From Gemmatimonadales bacterium (GTDB taxonomy: Bacteria; Gemmatimonadota; Gemmatimonadetes; Gemmatimonadales; GWC2-71-9), in NCBI GenBank assembly GCA_036265815.1, contig DATAOI010000049.1:76126-118403 (forward strand): 42,278 bases of DNA, in the 5' to 3' direction. The notes beneath the pieces were generated by a model. The model saw only the letters and a list, made by a program, of their open reading frames with translations, had not been told where the DNA came from and did no database searches. A program made the translations under genes and the position numbers. Shown here piece after piece: positions 25,941 through 33,905 of the stretch. The first letter of the stretch is position 1, and each line of letters opens with the position of its first letter.

Positions 25941-26378
25941 ATGCCCGTTGCCCCTCGGGCGCGCGTGTCTCTCCGGATCCTGCTGTCCACCGCCGCCCTC
26001 GTTGTCCTCGCCGCCTGCGGATTCGATCCCGGCGATGACTCGCCCATGACGCCGCCGTCCGTCTACCGTGAGTGGTGGGCGAAAACGGAGGCGTGCTCCG
26101 GGCTTCGCGGCGACTTCGATCGGGTCAAGTGGAGCGTCGTCCCGGGACACAGCTTCCCCTGTGCGAGCGGTCGGTGCGCGGGTCACTGGGAGCCGCGGCA
26201 TGAGGTGTTCATCGCCGAGCAGTGGCTGATGAACGAGATGGTAGTGCGGCACGAGATGCTGCACGACCTGCTGGACCGCGCCGGCCACCCCGATCCGCCG
26301 TTCGGCAACCCTTGCCCGCTCACCTGGGCTACCTGGCAGGGCGACCTCGTCGCCACCACGTCCAGTCCCGCATTCTAG
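25941..26378 (+). CDS. lipoprotein with an HExxH zinc-protease-like motif
   Basis: 145 residues. Signal peptide with lipobox LAAC (Cys26). Conserved-looking elements are VYREWWAKTEACSG (a Trp-rich helix seen in several unnamed lipoproteins), then VVRHEMLHDLL with His104-Glu105 and His108 as HExxH, and a further His at 116 (RAGHPD). Four more Cys (52, 74, 79, 125) could form two disulfides. HExxH suggests a metallopeptidase-like zinc site, but the protein is short and activity is unproven. Confidence 0.75.
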   Translation: MPVAPRARVSLRILLSTAALVVLAACGFDPGDDSPMTPPSVYREWWAKTEACSGLRGDFDRVKWSVVPGHSFPCASGRCAGHWEPRHEVFIAEQWLMNEMVVRHEMLHDLLDRAGHPDPPFGNPCPLTWATWQGDLVATTSSPAF

Positions 26379-26478
26379 CGCTCGGATGTGATGCGCGTCC
26401 TACGCGCGCTCCATGCTTCCCGGCCCATGTTGCGGCTCGTCGGGGAAAGCACCCCGGCCCCTTCGAGCGAGGTCTGCC

Positions 26479-26691
26479 ATGTGGGACCCGGGCCCCAGCA
26501 CCCCTTCCGAACCGCTGCCGGAATCAGGCATGGGGGGCGCCTCCGATGCCGGCGCGCACGGCCGCCATCCGGCATCTCACCCCGACGCACCGCCACGCGC
26601 CGACGACACCATCGGCGACGCGGCCATCGAGCGCCGGCGCCATCATGACGCATCCTACCAGGGCCCCGAGCGCCGGCGAGGCCAGCGCTAG
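26479..26691 (+). CDS. small basic C-terminal GPERR protein (tentative)
   Basis: 70 residues, Pro/Gly/His/Arg-rich and probably disordered. It starts MWDPGPSTPSEPLPE after a weak GAGG. The end, SYQGPERRRGQR, contains the YxGPERR tail found on many small bacterial proteins, the main reason to keep it. It overlaps the end of the converging membrane-protein gene by four bases. It could instead be non-coding. Confidence 0.4.
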   Translation: MWDPGPSTPSEPLPESGMGGASDAGAHGRHPASHPDAPPRADDTIGDAAIERRRHHDASYQGPERRRGQR

Positions 26692-27170
26692 GGCGTAGTG
26701 TTCCGGGAGATCGGGGCGCTGGCGGACCGAAGCTCGGTATGCCGAATCTGCCCACCCACAAGCGCGGCCCACGCGAAGAGACCGAAGGACACCACCAGCG
26801 CGGCGCACACCACACCCGACAGGATGGGGCTCGGCGCCGGCGCCCGTCGTCCCAGCCAGAGTGTGAGCACGGCCAGCGCTCCGGTCACGAGCACGGCAAT
26901 GAAGCCGACTTCCGCCCGCTCTTCGTGCTCGTGCGCGAGATCACGGTCCATGTCGGGGACGAGCTCGCGCAGGCGGTGCTCCGCGGGCTCTCCGGTCAGG
27001 TAGACCGGAATCGTCAGGAGCGCCACGAGCACGGCGGCCACGAGACCCAGGCGAGCCACCTCCGCCGACCGGCGAACGAGGCCCCAGCCGAGCAGCAGTG
27101 CCGCCGCGCTGGTACCGAGCAGCGGCATATGATTCAGCATCAGATGCACGTGCAGCGGACTGAGATCCAT
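26688..27170 (-). CDS. membrane protein, four transmembrane segments (DUF2231-like)
   Basis: 160 residues: PLHVHLMLNHMPLLGTSAAALLLGWGL, VLVALLTIPVYLTGEPAEH, EVGFIAVLVTGALAVLTLWLG and ILSGVVCAALVVSFGLFAWAALVGGQIRH. The His in HVHLMLNHMP and the GEPAEH loop resemble DUF2231/cytochrome-b-like proteins that may coordinate haem or metal, inferred only. GGGGAGG precedes the ATG at 27170. Confidence 0.8.
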   Translation of the reverse strand: MDLSPLHVHLMLNHMPLLGTSAAALLLGWGLVRRSAEVARLGLVAAVLVALLTIPVYLTGEPAEHRLRELVPDMDRDLAHEHEERAEVGFIAVLVTGALAVLTLWLGRRAPAPSPILSGVVCAALVVSFGLFAWAALVGGQIRHTELRSASAPISRNTTP

Positions 27171-27240
27171 CGAGCCTCCCCAAGGTATTCTTCCAACGAT
27201 ACACCAGTCTGGGGCGCGTTGCGGCGGCGTCAGCGGCCGG

Positions 27241-27654
27241 TCAATTGCCGAGGGCCGCGTGCCCGGCAGCCGCGACCTCGCCATCCTGAGCCGAGGCCAT
27301 GCCGCTGACGCCGATGGCGCCGATCACGGCCCCGTCGACTCGGATCGGCACGCCGCCTTCGAGCGCGACGATACCGGGAAGCGTGAGCAGGGCTGTGCGC
27401 CCGCCGGCAATTCCGTCCTCGAGCGCTTTCGTGGGACGGTGCAGGAGCGCGGCCGTGCGCGCCTTGCGGACGGCGATTTCCCGGCTCGCCGGCTGGGTGT
27501 CGTCCAGACAGTGGAGAAGGATCAGCCCGCCGCCGGCGTCCACCACCGCAATGGCGACCGTCCAGTCTCGCTCGATCGCAAAGCGCTCGGCGGCAGCGGC
27601 CATCGCCTTGGCAGCGTCGAGGGTGAGCGCGCGAACCGTGCGCAGGTGAGTCAT
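27241..27654 (-). CDS. GlcG/HbpS family haem-degrading-type protein
   Basis: 137 residues: LTLDAAKAMAAAAERFAIERDWTVAIAVVDAGGGLI, ARKARTAALLHRPTKALE-like core, PGIVALEGGVPIRVDGAVIGAIGVSG. This is the GlcG/HbpS fold; HbpS binds haem and GlcG-like members occur with various oxidation operons. The specific role here is unknown. Start at 27654 chosen for MTHLRTVRALTLDAA. Confidence 0.88.
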   Translation of the reverse strand: MTHLRTVRALTLDAAKAMAAAAERFAIERDWTVAIAVVDAGGGLILLHCLDDTQPASREIAVRKARTAALLHRPTKALEDGIAGGRTALLTLPGIVALEGGVPIRVDGAVIGAIGVSGMASAQDGEVAAAGHAALGN

Positions 27655-27694
27655 CCCTGACAATCCTTTCCCTGGTGTGGCGAGTGCCCGGCGC

Positions 27695-28222
27695 TCACGG
27701 CACGTAACGCGCGACAGCCATCGCAACGGTGGCGAGCAGGAGCAGCCCCGCCCCGAGCCCGCTGGCGCGCGCGACCTTCCGCTGGGTGCGTTCGATGGTG
27801 GCGATCTCCTCCGGTGTGGGCGGGCGCCCGGCCGACTGCAGCCGAGCCGTTAGCATGCCGAGCTGTTTCGCCGCGGGGCTGATGATGCCGATCCCGAGGA
27901 GGAGCGCGACCAGCGCCAGTGCGCCGCCCAGGCCGAACACCCGACCCTCACCCGATGCCAGCCACGCCGCCGAGGTGAACCCCGCCGAGTCGCGCCAGTA
28001 GAGCGCGAGCCCGGAGAGCACCGTGAGGGCGCCAGCGCCCAACAACCAGAGCGGCATCCGCCGCACTTCGCCGACCTGGTACATGACAGGCCCGGCAGCC
28101 GGACCGGCCGCGCGGAGACTCGGGAGGAGGAAGGCGGCGAGAAAGACCACCGTGCCCACCCAGAATGCGCCGGAGACGATGTGCGCGATGCGGAGAATGT
28201 GCATGCCGACCAGACTATCCAT
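27695..28222 (-). CDS. membrane protein, four transmembrane segments (CopD-like)
   Basis: 175 residues: ILRIAHIVSGAFWVGTVVFLAAFLLPSL, PLWLLGAGALTVLSGLALYW, GLGGALALVALLLGIGIISPA and LGAGLLLLATVAMAVARYVP. His in RIAHIVSGAFW is the pattern of CopD/DUF2269-like transmembrane proteins. The ATG at 28222 has GGAG at long spacing; an alternative ATG is at 28204. Confidence 0.78.
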   Translation of the reverse strand: MDSLVGMHILRIAHIVSGAFWVGTVVFLAAFLLPSLRAAGPAAGPVMYQVGEVRRMPLWLLGAGALTVLSGLALYWRDSAGFTSAAWLASGEGRVFGLGGALALVALLLGIGIISPAAKQLGMLTARLQSAGRPPTPEEIATIERTQRKVARASGLGAGLLLLATVAMAVARYVP

Positions 28223-28251
28223 GGATGCCGCGCTCCGATGAGGGGAGACCT

Positions 28252-28593
28252 TCAGGATGCCGTGTCGATCGGTTCGACCACGACGGCGGTGCCATAGCAG
28301 AGGACTTCGGTCACGCCCGACATGATCTCGGTCGCGTCGTAGCGCACGCCCACGACGGCGTTCGCCCCGCGCCGCTGCGCCTGGGCGAGGAGAATGTCGA
28401 AGGCATCGGCTCGCGCCCGCTCGCACAGGGTCGTGAGAATGGAGATATGGCCGCCGATGAGCGTTTCGACCTTGGCGCCGATGGTGCCGAGCAAGGAGCG
28501 GGAACGCACAGTGACGCCGCGCACCACCCCAAGCGACCGCACGACGTGATAGCCGTCGAGGGTAAACGCCGTGGAGGTCATTTCTTCGTTCAT
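28252..28593 (-). CDS. YbjQ/UPF0145 family protein
   Basis: 113 residues: TLDGYHVVRSLGVVRGVTVRS, ETLIGGHISILTTLCERARADAFDILLAQAQRRGANAVVGVRYD, TEVLCYGTAVVVEP. The family (YbjQ, often labelled heavy-metal-binding) forms pentamers; its biological role is unsettled. The ATG at 28593 overlaps the stop of the acetyltransferase gene (ATGA). Confidence 0.9.
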   Translation of the reverse strand: MNEEMTSTAFTLDGYHVVRSLGVVRGVTVRSRSLLGTIGAKVETLIGGHISILTTLCERARADAFDILLAQAQRRGANAVVGVRYDATEIMSGVTEVLCYGTAVVVEPIDTAS

Positions 28594-29147
28594 GCGGTCC
28601 ACTCCCGGTCCAGGATTCCATAGATGACGTGATCCACGAAGCGGTCGGTGATCCAGTGCGACTCCCGGCGGATGCCTTCCTCCTGAAAACCGAGCCGCCG
28701 GGCCACGGCCCGGCTGGCGGTGTTCCGCACGGCGCACTGGAGCTCGATGCGATGCACCCGCTCCGCGGTAAAGAGGCGCGCCACCGCCCAGCGCGCGGCC
28801 CCGGTGGCGAGACCGCGGCCGGTGAAGTTTGCGCCCAGCCAGTAGCCTACCTCGGCGTTCCGGTTGTCCCGGTCGATGTACCAGCAGACCACCCCGCCCG
28901 CCAGTGCGCCCCCGACCCGGATGCCGCAGTGGAAGCCGTCTCCGGCGGCGAGCTTGCGCTGGAACCGCGCGATCAGCGCCTCGACATCGGCCAGCGTCCG
29001 GATGGAAGCCGACCAGCGGAGCCAGCGGTCGAGATGTGCCCGGTTCGCCGCGACGAGGGCGTGTACCTCGGTGGCGTCGCGCGCGTCGAGCGGCGTGGGC
29101 TCGATGTCGTTCACCCGGCGCTCACCGGGCGTGAGGAGGCCCGGCAC
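28590..29147 (-). CDS. GNAT acetyltransferase, RimJ/RimL type
   Basis: 185 residues: ATEVHALVAANRAHLDRWLRW, FHCGIRVGGALAGGVVCWYIDRDNRNAEVGYWLGANFTGRGLATGA (acetyl-CoA site GRGLATGA), HRIELQCAVRNTASRAVARRLGFQEEGIRRE. This fits ribosomal-protein N-terminal acetyltransferase relatives; the target is unknown. The GTG at 29147 was chosen because GGGAGAAG lies 8 bases upstream. Confidence 0.9.
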   Translation of the reverse strand: MPGLLTPGERRVNDIEPTPLDARDATEVHALVAANRAHLDRWLRWSASIRTLADVEALIARFQRKLAAGDGFHCGIRVGGALAGGVVCWYIDRDNRNAEVGYWLGANFTGRGLATGAARWAVARLFTAERVHRIELQCAVRNTASRAVARRLGFQEEGIRRESHWITDRFVDHVIYGILDREWTA

Positions 29148-29254
29148 ATCGGCTTCTCCCGGAAGGTGACGGTCGTTACGGTAGACCACGGCGGATGACG
29201 TATCCTGGGCGCAGCCGCCCCTGGTGGGCGCAGACAACTTTCCTGGGGGTGAAT

Positions 29255-29416
29255 ATGGCGAACCGCGATGCTCCGCGTGGCCTGTTCCGCTATGGTGTCG
29301 GCGTCCTGATCCTGATCGTGATCGCCCTGATCATATACGCGGTGACGCGGGGCGCCGTGACGCCCGGACCCCGGGCGGTCGTAGACTCGACCGTCGTCCC
29401 GAAGGTACGGCCGTAG
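29255..29416 (+). CDS. small single-pass membrane protein
   Basis: 53 residues: MANRDAPRGLFRYGV, then a membrane helix VLILIVIALIIYAVT (about 17-31), then a short exterior tail. GGGGGTG lies 5-6 bases before the ATG. No known family. Confidence 0.55.
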   Translation: MANRDAPRGLFRYGVGVLILIVIALIIYAVTRGAVTPGPRAVVDSTVVPKVRP

Positions 29417-29509
29417 CTCGGGCCCGGTCCCCCGCCCCGCGATCCCGCGGCCTTGGCCGGCGCGCGGGACCGGCCTAGCGTTCGGCATCCCCGAACCGGA
29501 GCCCTGGAC

Positions 29510-30022
29510 GTGCGTGCCGACGAGTTGCGTGCCCTGCAGAGTCCCCTCAAGGAACAGTACCGACGTGAGCCGGAGACAGCGGTGGTGACGCTCCGCGCCG
29601 CCGCGCGACTTGATGAAACGGCCGTGAGCTGCCACGTCGACACCGGCCGGGCGATGGTGGAGGCGGGCCTGCATCCCGCCACGGGCGGCACCGGACAGCT
29701 CGCCTGCTCGGGCGACCTGCTGCTGCAGGCGCTCGTCGCGTGTGCCGGCGTGACGTTGCGGGCGGTGGCGACCGCGCTCGGGATCCCGATCCGCGGCGGG
29801 GAGGTGCGGGCGGAGGGTGAGCTCGACTTTCGCGGGACGCTCGGCGTGAGCAAGGAAGTGCCCGTCGGTTTCCGCGCGATCCGGCTCGAGTTCACGCTCG
29901 ACACCGAGGCCGGCGCGGAGCAGCTCGCCAGCCTGCTCAAGCTGACGGAACGGTACTGCGTCGTACTGCAGACCCTGCGCACACCGCCCGAGTTGAGCGT
30001 CGCATGCGATCATGGGCGGTGA
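29510..30022 (+). CDS. OsmC family peroxiredoxin-like protein
   Basis: 170 residues. OsmC/Ohr-fold proteins reduce organic hydroperoxides with two cysteines; here Cys78 (VACAGVTLRAVA) and Cys150 (ERYCVVLQTL) occupy the expected places, with an extra Cys66. DELRALQSPLKEQYR and FRAIRLEFTLDTEA support the family. GTG at 29510 after GGAG gives a standard N-terminus. Overlaps the end of the opposite-strand acetyltransferase gene by 13 bases. Confidence 0.9.
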   Translation: MRADELRALQSPLKEQYRREPETAVVTLRAAARLDETAVSCHVDTGRAMVEAGLHPATGGTGQLACSGDLLLQALVACAGVTLRAVATALGIPIRGGEVRAEGELDFRGTLGVSKEVPVGFRAIRLEFTLDTEAGAEQLASLLKLTERYCVVLQTLRTPPELSVACDHGR

Positions 30023-30546
30023 TGCCGCCCCTGGACGCGCCAGTCCTCGGACAGGAGGGCCCAGTGCTCGTGGTCCCGCCAACGGCCCGCCACCTTCAGG
30101 TACCGGGGCGAACATCCCTCGCGGCGGAAGCCGGCCCGCCGAACGAGCGCGAGCGATGCCGCGTTGCCGGGCTGCACGTTGGCCTCGACGCGATGCAGCC
30201 GCAGGCCGCCGAAGGCGAGCCGGAGCATCAGCCGCAATGCCTCCGTCATGTAGCCCTGGCCCTGGAACGGGGCGCCGATGTAGTAGCCCAGATAGCCGCT
30301 CTGGAACACGCCGCGCACGATCTCGGTGAGATTGATGGCGCCGAGGAGCGCGTCGTCCTCGCGGCGCCAGATGAGCCGGCAGGCCGCCGCCGGCGAGCGG
30401 CTCCGTTCCAGGTACTTCGCGAAGGCCACGGGCGTGCCCTCGGTTCCGACCCAGCCGGTGAAGGCCGTCCGGCTGACCCCGACGAGTGCGCACCACGCAT
30501 CCTCGTCCGCCGGTCGCGGTGGCCGCAGCTCGACCCGGATGGACAT
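30010..30546 (-). CDS. GNAT acetyltransferase, RimJ/RimL type
   Basis: 178 residues: ELRPPRPADEDAWCALVG, LLGAINLTEIVRGVFQSGYLGYYIGAPFQGQGYMTEALRLMLRLAF (acetyl-CoA loop QGQGYMTEA), HRVEANVQPGNAASLALVRRAGFRREG. Typical of RimJ-type acetyltransferases that include N-terminal ribosomal protein modifiers, but the substrate is not known. It converges with and overlaps the OsmC gene by 13 bases. Confidence 0.92.
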   Translation of the reverse strand: MSIRVELRPPRPADEDAWCALVGVSRTAFTGWVGTEGTPVAFAKYLERSRSPAAACRLIWRREDDALLGAINLTEIVRGVFQSGYLGYYIGAPFQGQGYMTEALRLMLRLAFGGLRLHRVEANVQPGNAASLALVRRAGFRREGCSPRYLKVAGRWRDHEHWALLSEDWRVQGRHHRP

Positions 30547-30557
30547 GCGCGAACCGG

Positions 30558-31343
30558 TCAGCCGAGCGGCAGTGCGAGCGGCGCGCCCGGCACGGGGAGG
30601 CGCAGCCGATCCGACATGCCAGCCTCCGCAAACGCCCGCTCGAGCTCCACGCCGGACTCGGAGTAGTGTGCCCAGCCTTCGAAATGCAGGGGTACCACGA
30701 TCGCGTCACTGAACGCCCGAGCCGCGGCGACCGCCTCCGCCGCGCTCAGGGTGAGCGTCGCGGGACCCACCTCCCTGACGCGGGCCGCGCCGGTGAAGAG
30801 CACTGCCACGTCGACGGTGAACCGTTGTCCAACTTCGGCGACGTCCTCGTACCACACGGTATCGCCCGAGACATAGATCGCGTGGTCCGGCCGGTCAATG
30901 AAGGCCAGCGCGAAGCCGATCACGGGCCCACGATCGCCGCCGGCCGGCCCGTGCCGTGCCGGCGTCGCGGTCACCAGGAGCCGGCGGCCGCCGCCGGCGG
31001 GCAGCTCCCGCGTCTCCCAGGCGGCGAGGCCGATCGCATGCCCTCCGAGGCGCCGGGCGCCCTCCGTCGTGGTGAGCACCACGGGCGCGCCGTTGACCAC
31101 GCGGCGGCCGGCGACGTCGAGGTTGTCCGCGTGGTGGTCGTGGCTCAGGAGCACCGCGTCCACCGGTCCGAGCGATTCGGCCGGGAGCGCGGGCCCCCGC
31201 GTCTTCCGGAGCACGTAGGTTGGCGTGGGATATTCGCTGCCGGCGGCGTCGAAGGTCGGGTCCGTGAGGAGGCGGAGCCCGCCAAGGGCCAGCAGCGCCG
31301 TCGGCCCGCCGATGTAGGTCAGGCGGAGCGTGTCCGTCGTCAC
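30558..31343 (-). CDS. metallo-beta-lactamase-fold hydrolase
   Basis: 261 residues of MBL fold, UlaG-like: TYIGGPTALLALGGLRLLTDPTFD at the start, then LLSHDHHADNLD (His68, His70, Asp73), with HDxHxDN replacing the usual HxHxDH, further metal ligands His (PARHGP) and Asp (VSGDTVWYED), and HFEGWAHYSES. Substrate unknown. The GTG overlaps the YciI gene stop by four bases. Confidence 0.85.
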   Translation of the reverse strand: MTTDTLRLTYIGGPTALLALGGLRLLTDPTFDAAGSEYPTPTYVLRKTRGPALPAESLGPVDAVLLSHDHHADNLDVAGRRVVNGAPVVLTTTEGARRLGGHAIGLAAWETRELPAGGGRRLLVTATPARHGPAGGDRGPVIGFALAFIDRPDHAIYVSGDTVWYEDVAEVGQRFTVDVAVLFTGAARVREVGPATLTLSAAEAVAAARAFSDAIVVPLHFEGWAHYSESGVELERAFAEAGMSDRLRLPVPGAPLALPLG

Positions 31344-31654
31344 GCGCCTGGATCCCCGGGTGGGAGCGGCACCGCTGCGAGCGGGCCGGCCACCGTCACC
31401 CAGGGTCGCACCCGCCAGCTCCGCACCAGACCATGCCGGACGTACGGGTCCCCGGCCGCGAACAGCTCGGCGGCGGCGGGACTCTCTCCCTGGAAGAGCA
31501 GCACCGCCGCGTCGACCGGTTCCTGGAGCGCGCCGCCCAGGACGAGCTCCCCGCGCTCGGCGAAGGACCGCGCGTGTGCCAGGTGGGCCGCGCGGTGGGG
31601 CTGGCGGAGTGTCACGTAGTCGTCCACCAGGTCGTAGAAGAGCAGGTAGTGCAT
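31340..31654 (-). CDS. YciI-family protein
   Basis: 104 residues, ferredoxin-like YciI fold: MHYLLFYDLVDDYVTLRQPHRAAHLAHARSFAERGELVLGG and FAAGDPYVRHGLV. The family's conserved His (in RAAHLAHA) and DP (AGDPYV) are present. Reactions are unknown; some are haloacid-like dehalogenase relatives. An in-frame GTG one codon upstream (31657) is an alternative start. Overlaps the MBL gene. Confidence 0.85.
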   Translation of the reverse strand: MHYLLFYDLVDDYVTLRQPHRAAHLAHARSFAERGELVLGGALQEPVDAAVLLFQGESPAAAELFAAGDPYVRHGLVRSWRVRPWVTVAGPLAAVPLPPGDPGA

Positions 31655-31667
31655 CACGCCGAAATTC

Positions 31668-32069
31668 CTATTGGCGACCGAAGTGCCAGTCGGTGAACAG
31701 TCCGATCCAAACCATCACGGCCGACAGGAGCAGATACAGAAACGCGGTGGCCTCGTCGCCGATCAGCCCGCGAAGCCAGCGCGCCTTGTAGTCCTCCCAG
31801 AACCACCATGGGCGGATCACGGTCGAGAGCCCGAGGAGTACTCCCAGACCTGCCCACAGCGCCCGATCCCGCTGCCGGCCGAGCGAGTCGGCCGCGAGCC
31901 ACACAGCGGCGAGCGAGAGCAGGGAGATTCCGGTCAGGATGAGCCTGCCCCGCCACGGACGGCGCTCCGCCGGCGCGGCAACCGTCACCGTCTCCCCTCG
32001 CCAGGCGCGGAGCGCGAGCAGCAGAAAGGCGAGGCTCACGGCACTGAAACCGAAGACCCAAAGCAGCAT
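31668..32069 (-). CDS. membrane protein of unknown function
   Basis: 133 residues with four hydrophobic segments: LLWVFGFSAVSLAFLLLALR, GRLILTGISLLSLAAVWLA, ALWAGLGVLLGLSTVI and TAFLYLLLSAVMVWIGLF. The RPWWFWEDYKARWLRGLIGDEA segment is charged and may be conserved. GGAG precedes the ATG at 32069. Confidence 0.75.
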   Translation of the reverse strand: MLLWVFGFSAVSLAFLLLALRAWRGETVTVAAPAERRPWRGRLILTGISLLSLAAVWLAADSLGRQRDRALWAGLGVLLGLSTVIRPWWFWEDYKARWLRGLIGDEATAFLYLLLSAVMVWIGLFTDWHFGRQ

Positions 32070-32107
32070 CGGTGACTCCGGGGAGGGCGGCGCGTCGCTC
32101 CGACCGG

Positions 32108-32425
32108 TCAACGCCGCAGGCTCAGCACGACCACCGCGAGCACGCCGGCGACGGCGAGGAAGCGAAGCGCGAGCAGGAGCCCGCGCGGCGCGCCCATGAC
32201 ACCGGCGAACACCAGCGCGGTCATCACCACCAGACTCGCGGCCATGCACGCGAGGCGCCAGCCTTCGAGCCGCCAGCGGCTGGCCAGCCGATCCGACCCC
32301 GACGAACCGCCGGGCGGCAGCAGCTCGCGAAGGCGCCGCCACCGGCGGTACCCATGCTGAAGCACCAGCACGCACAGGACCGCGAAGAAGACGAACAACA
32401 TCCACCAGGCCCGGAAGTCGGGCAA
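32108..32425 (-). CDS. membrane protein, probable TTG start
   Basis: 105 residues with three hydrophobic segments (WWMLFVFFAVLCVLVLQ, LACMAASLVVMTALVFAGV, LRFLAVAGVLAVVVLSL) and a basic middle. The first in-frame start is TTG at 32425, 8 bases past the upstream gene's stop; a weaker ATG lies at residue 9. Not recognised. Confidence 0.6.
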   Translation of the reverse strand: MPDFRAWWMLFVFFAVLCVLVLQHGYRRWRRLRELLPPGGSSGSDRLASRWRLEGWRLACMAASLVVMTALVFAGVMGAPRGLLLALRFLAVAGVLAVVVLSLRR

Positions 32426-32432
32426 GCGCCGC

Positions 32433-32855
32433 TCAGACCGCGGGCCGACGGAACACGGCCCGCACTCCCGGCGTGAGCAGCATGGCCACGGCCGCCCCCA
32501 GACACACGAGCGAGCCCGCGAGCACGAGCTGGAAGCCGCTGGGCGGCAGCCAGTAGAGATCGTCCCGCTGCACCACGAGCGTCGTGAGGGCGCCGGCCGC
32601 GAGCCAGAACACTCCCATCACCAACCCGAGCCACCAGGCCCAGCGACGCCCGCGGAGCAGCCCCCACGCGACGATGCCGGCGCCGATCACCTGGATCAGC
32701 ACCGGCACCCATCCCCGGGGCGAACCCCATCCCCCGCCCCGGAGCACCACGGCCGCGTTGACAAAGGCGCTCACGCCGTACAGCGCGAAGAGCGCGGCCG
32801 CGAGCTTCACCCCGCCCGGAGCGCGCCGGTCACTGGCCGTGATGGGCCGCGGCAT
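32433..32855 (-). CDS. membrane protein, four transmembrane segments
   Basis: 140 residues: GGVKLAAALFALYGVSAFVNAAVVL, VPVLIQVIGAGIVAWGLL, WAWWLGLVMGVFWLAAGALTTLVV, FQLVLAGSLVCLGAAVAMLL. ATG at 32855 follows GAGG; it overlaps the preceding lipoprotein gene by 26 bases. Not recognised. Confidence 0.7.
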   Translation of the reverse strand: MPRPITASDRRAPGGVKLAAALFALYGVSAFVNAAVVLRGGGWGSPRGWVPVLIQVIGAGIVAWGLLRGRRWAWWLGLVMGVFWLAAGALTTLVVQRDDLYWLPPSGFQLVLAGSLVCLGAAVAMLLTPGVRAVFRRPAV

Positions 32856-33330
32856 GGTGATCCTCACGCTGAAAGGCCAGGAACGCGTGGATGGCGCGCA
32901 CCGCCTCAGGGTCGCCGCTGCGGACTCGAACGGCGGCGCCGCGCGGAAGCGACTCGACGGTGTAGGTGATGAGATCGCGCCGGGCGCTCATGGCGTCCGT
33001 GCCCGGCACGGCGCGGGCGTGCACGAGGCCGGGCAGTTGGAAGTCGCCGCCGGCGAACTGCCGTGCAATCTGCTCCATGTGCCCGCGGATGCGTGTAATC
33101 CCTGCGGTATCGTCGGTGTCCCGCTCCAGCGCGATCCGGCCGCCGTCGGGCAGTGGCTCGAACACGTGGCTGGAGGTGTACTGGTCCACACCCATCGCGA
33201 CTTCGCCACGGGCCTGAACGCCGGCGTAGGCCGGGTCGTCATGCGCCGCCGCTCGGCGCGCCGCGGCCTGGTCGCCGGCGGGCCGGCACGACACGACTCC
33301 GAACAGCACGGCCGCCGCGAACAGACGCAT
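32830..33330 (-). CDS. lipoprotein of unknown function
   Basis: 166 residues. MRLFAAAVLFGVVSCRPAG has a lipobox VVSC (Cys15). The mature part has HDDPAYAGVQARGEVAMGVDQYTSSHVFEPL, then DDTAGITRIRGHMEQIARQFAGGDFQLPGLVHARAVPGTDAM, and a C-terminus rich in His (EDHHAAAHHGQ). The His-rich tail suggests a metal-related role, and the DxGxxRIRxHMxxIAxQFAxGDF pattern is one I have seen in unnamed secreted proteins. No confirmed function. Confidence 0.72.
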   Translation of the reverse strand: MRLFAAAVLFGVVSCRPAGDQAAARRAAAHDDPAYAGVQARGEVAMGVDQYTSSHVFEPLPDGGRIALERDTDDTAGITRIRGHMEQIARQFAGGDFQLPGLVHARAVPGTDAMSARRDLITYTVESLPRGAAVRVRSGDPEAVRAIHAFLAFQREDHHAAAHHGQ

Positions 33331-33521
33331 CACCTGCCCTCCTCGCACCGCCGGCACTCGAGCGTCGTGCCGAGCCGGCCGGCCCGGCCCTCGGGGGACA
33401 CGACCCAGGGACGGACCTGCCACGGCGGGTCGTGTCGCACATGCTGGGTGTGGCCGCACTCCAGCTCGGCCACCCAATCTCGCTCGTCGTCCTGATGAAA
33501 GCCCACGATCCTGCGCCTCAC
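33330..33521 (-). CDS. DUF3565 family protein
   Basis: 63 residues, GTG start. RRRIVGFHQDDERDWVAELECGHTQHVRHDPPWQVRPWV and a C-terminal LECRRCEEG: the complete DUF3565 signature, with four Cys and several His that suggest a small zinc- or metal-binding domain. Its stop overlaps the lipoprotein start (TGATG). Confidence 0.9.
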   Translation of the reverse strand: MRRRIVGFHQDDERDWVAELECGHTQHVRHDPPWQVRPWVVSPEGRAGRLGTTLECRRCEEGR

Positions 33522-33905
33522 TCAGACGGCACCACTCCGGCCAAGCCGCAGCCATACCCGCAGCGCCGACCAATGTGCCGCTCCGATCGTGATCCCGGTC
33601 AACGCCGCCGCGCCCGTCTCGCGGGTCAGCAGCCATTCGGCGGCGACGAGCTCCATGACGACGCCGGCGCCCAGTCCCGCCAGCGCGAACGGCCACAGCG
33701 CGACATGCGCCGCGCGGCGGCCGAAAGCCACCACGCCGCACGTGTACGCCAGCAGCCCGCTGCCGATGGTGAACACCAGCCGCGACTCGCGCGCGGCAGC
33801 GCTGTACCAGAGCACCATGCCTCCGATCAGCAGTACGACCACCGTCGTCCCGAGCATCTCCACGCTGGTGAGCCAGCCCGGCTCGCGGGGCCGGTCGCCC
33901 GTCAC
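33522..33905 (-). CDS. membrane protein of unknown function
   Basis: 127 residues, four hydrophobic segments (TTVVVLLIGGMVLWYS, LVFTIGSGLLAYTCGVVAF, ALWPFALAGLGAGVVMELVAA, AALTGITIGAAHWSAL). Its ATG overlaps the acetyltransferase stop by four bases, and its stop directly abuts the DUF3565 start. Confidence 0.72.
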   Translation of the reverse strand: MTGDRPREPGWLTSVEMLGTTVVVLLIGGMVLWYSAAARESRLVFTIGSGLLAYTCGVVAFGRRAAHVALWPFALAGLGAGVVMELVAAEWLLTRETGAAALTGITIGAAHWSALRVWLRLGRSGAV

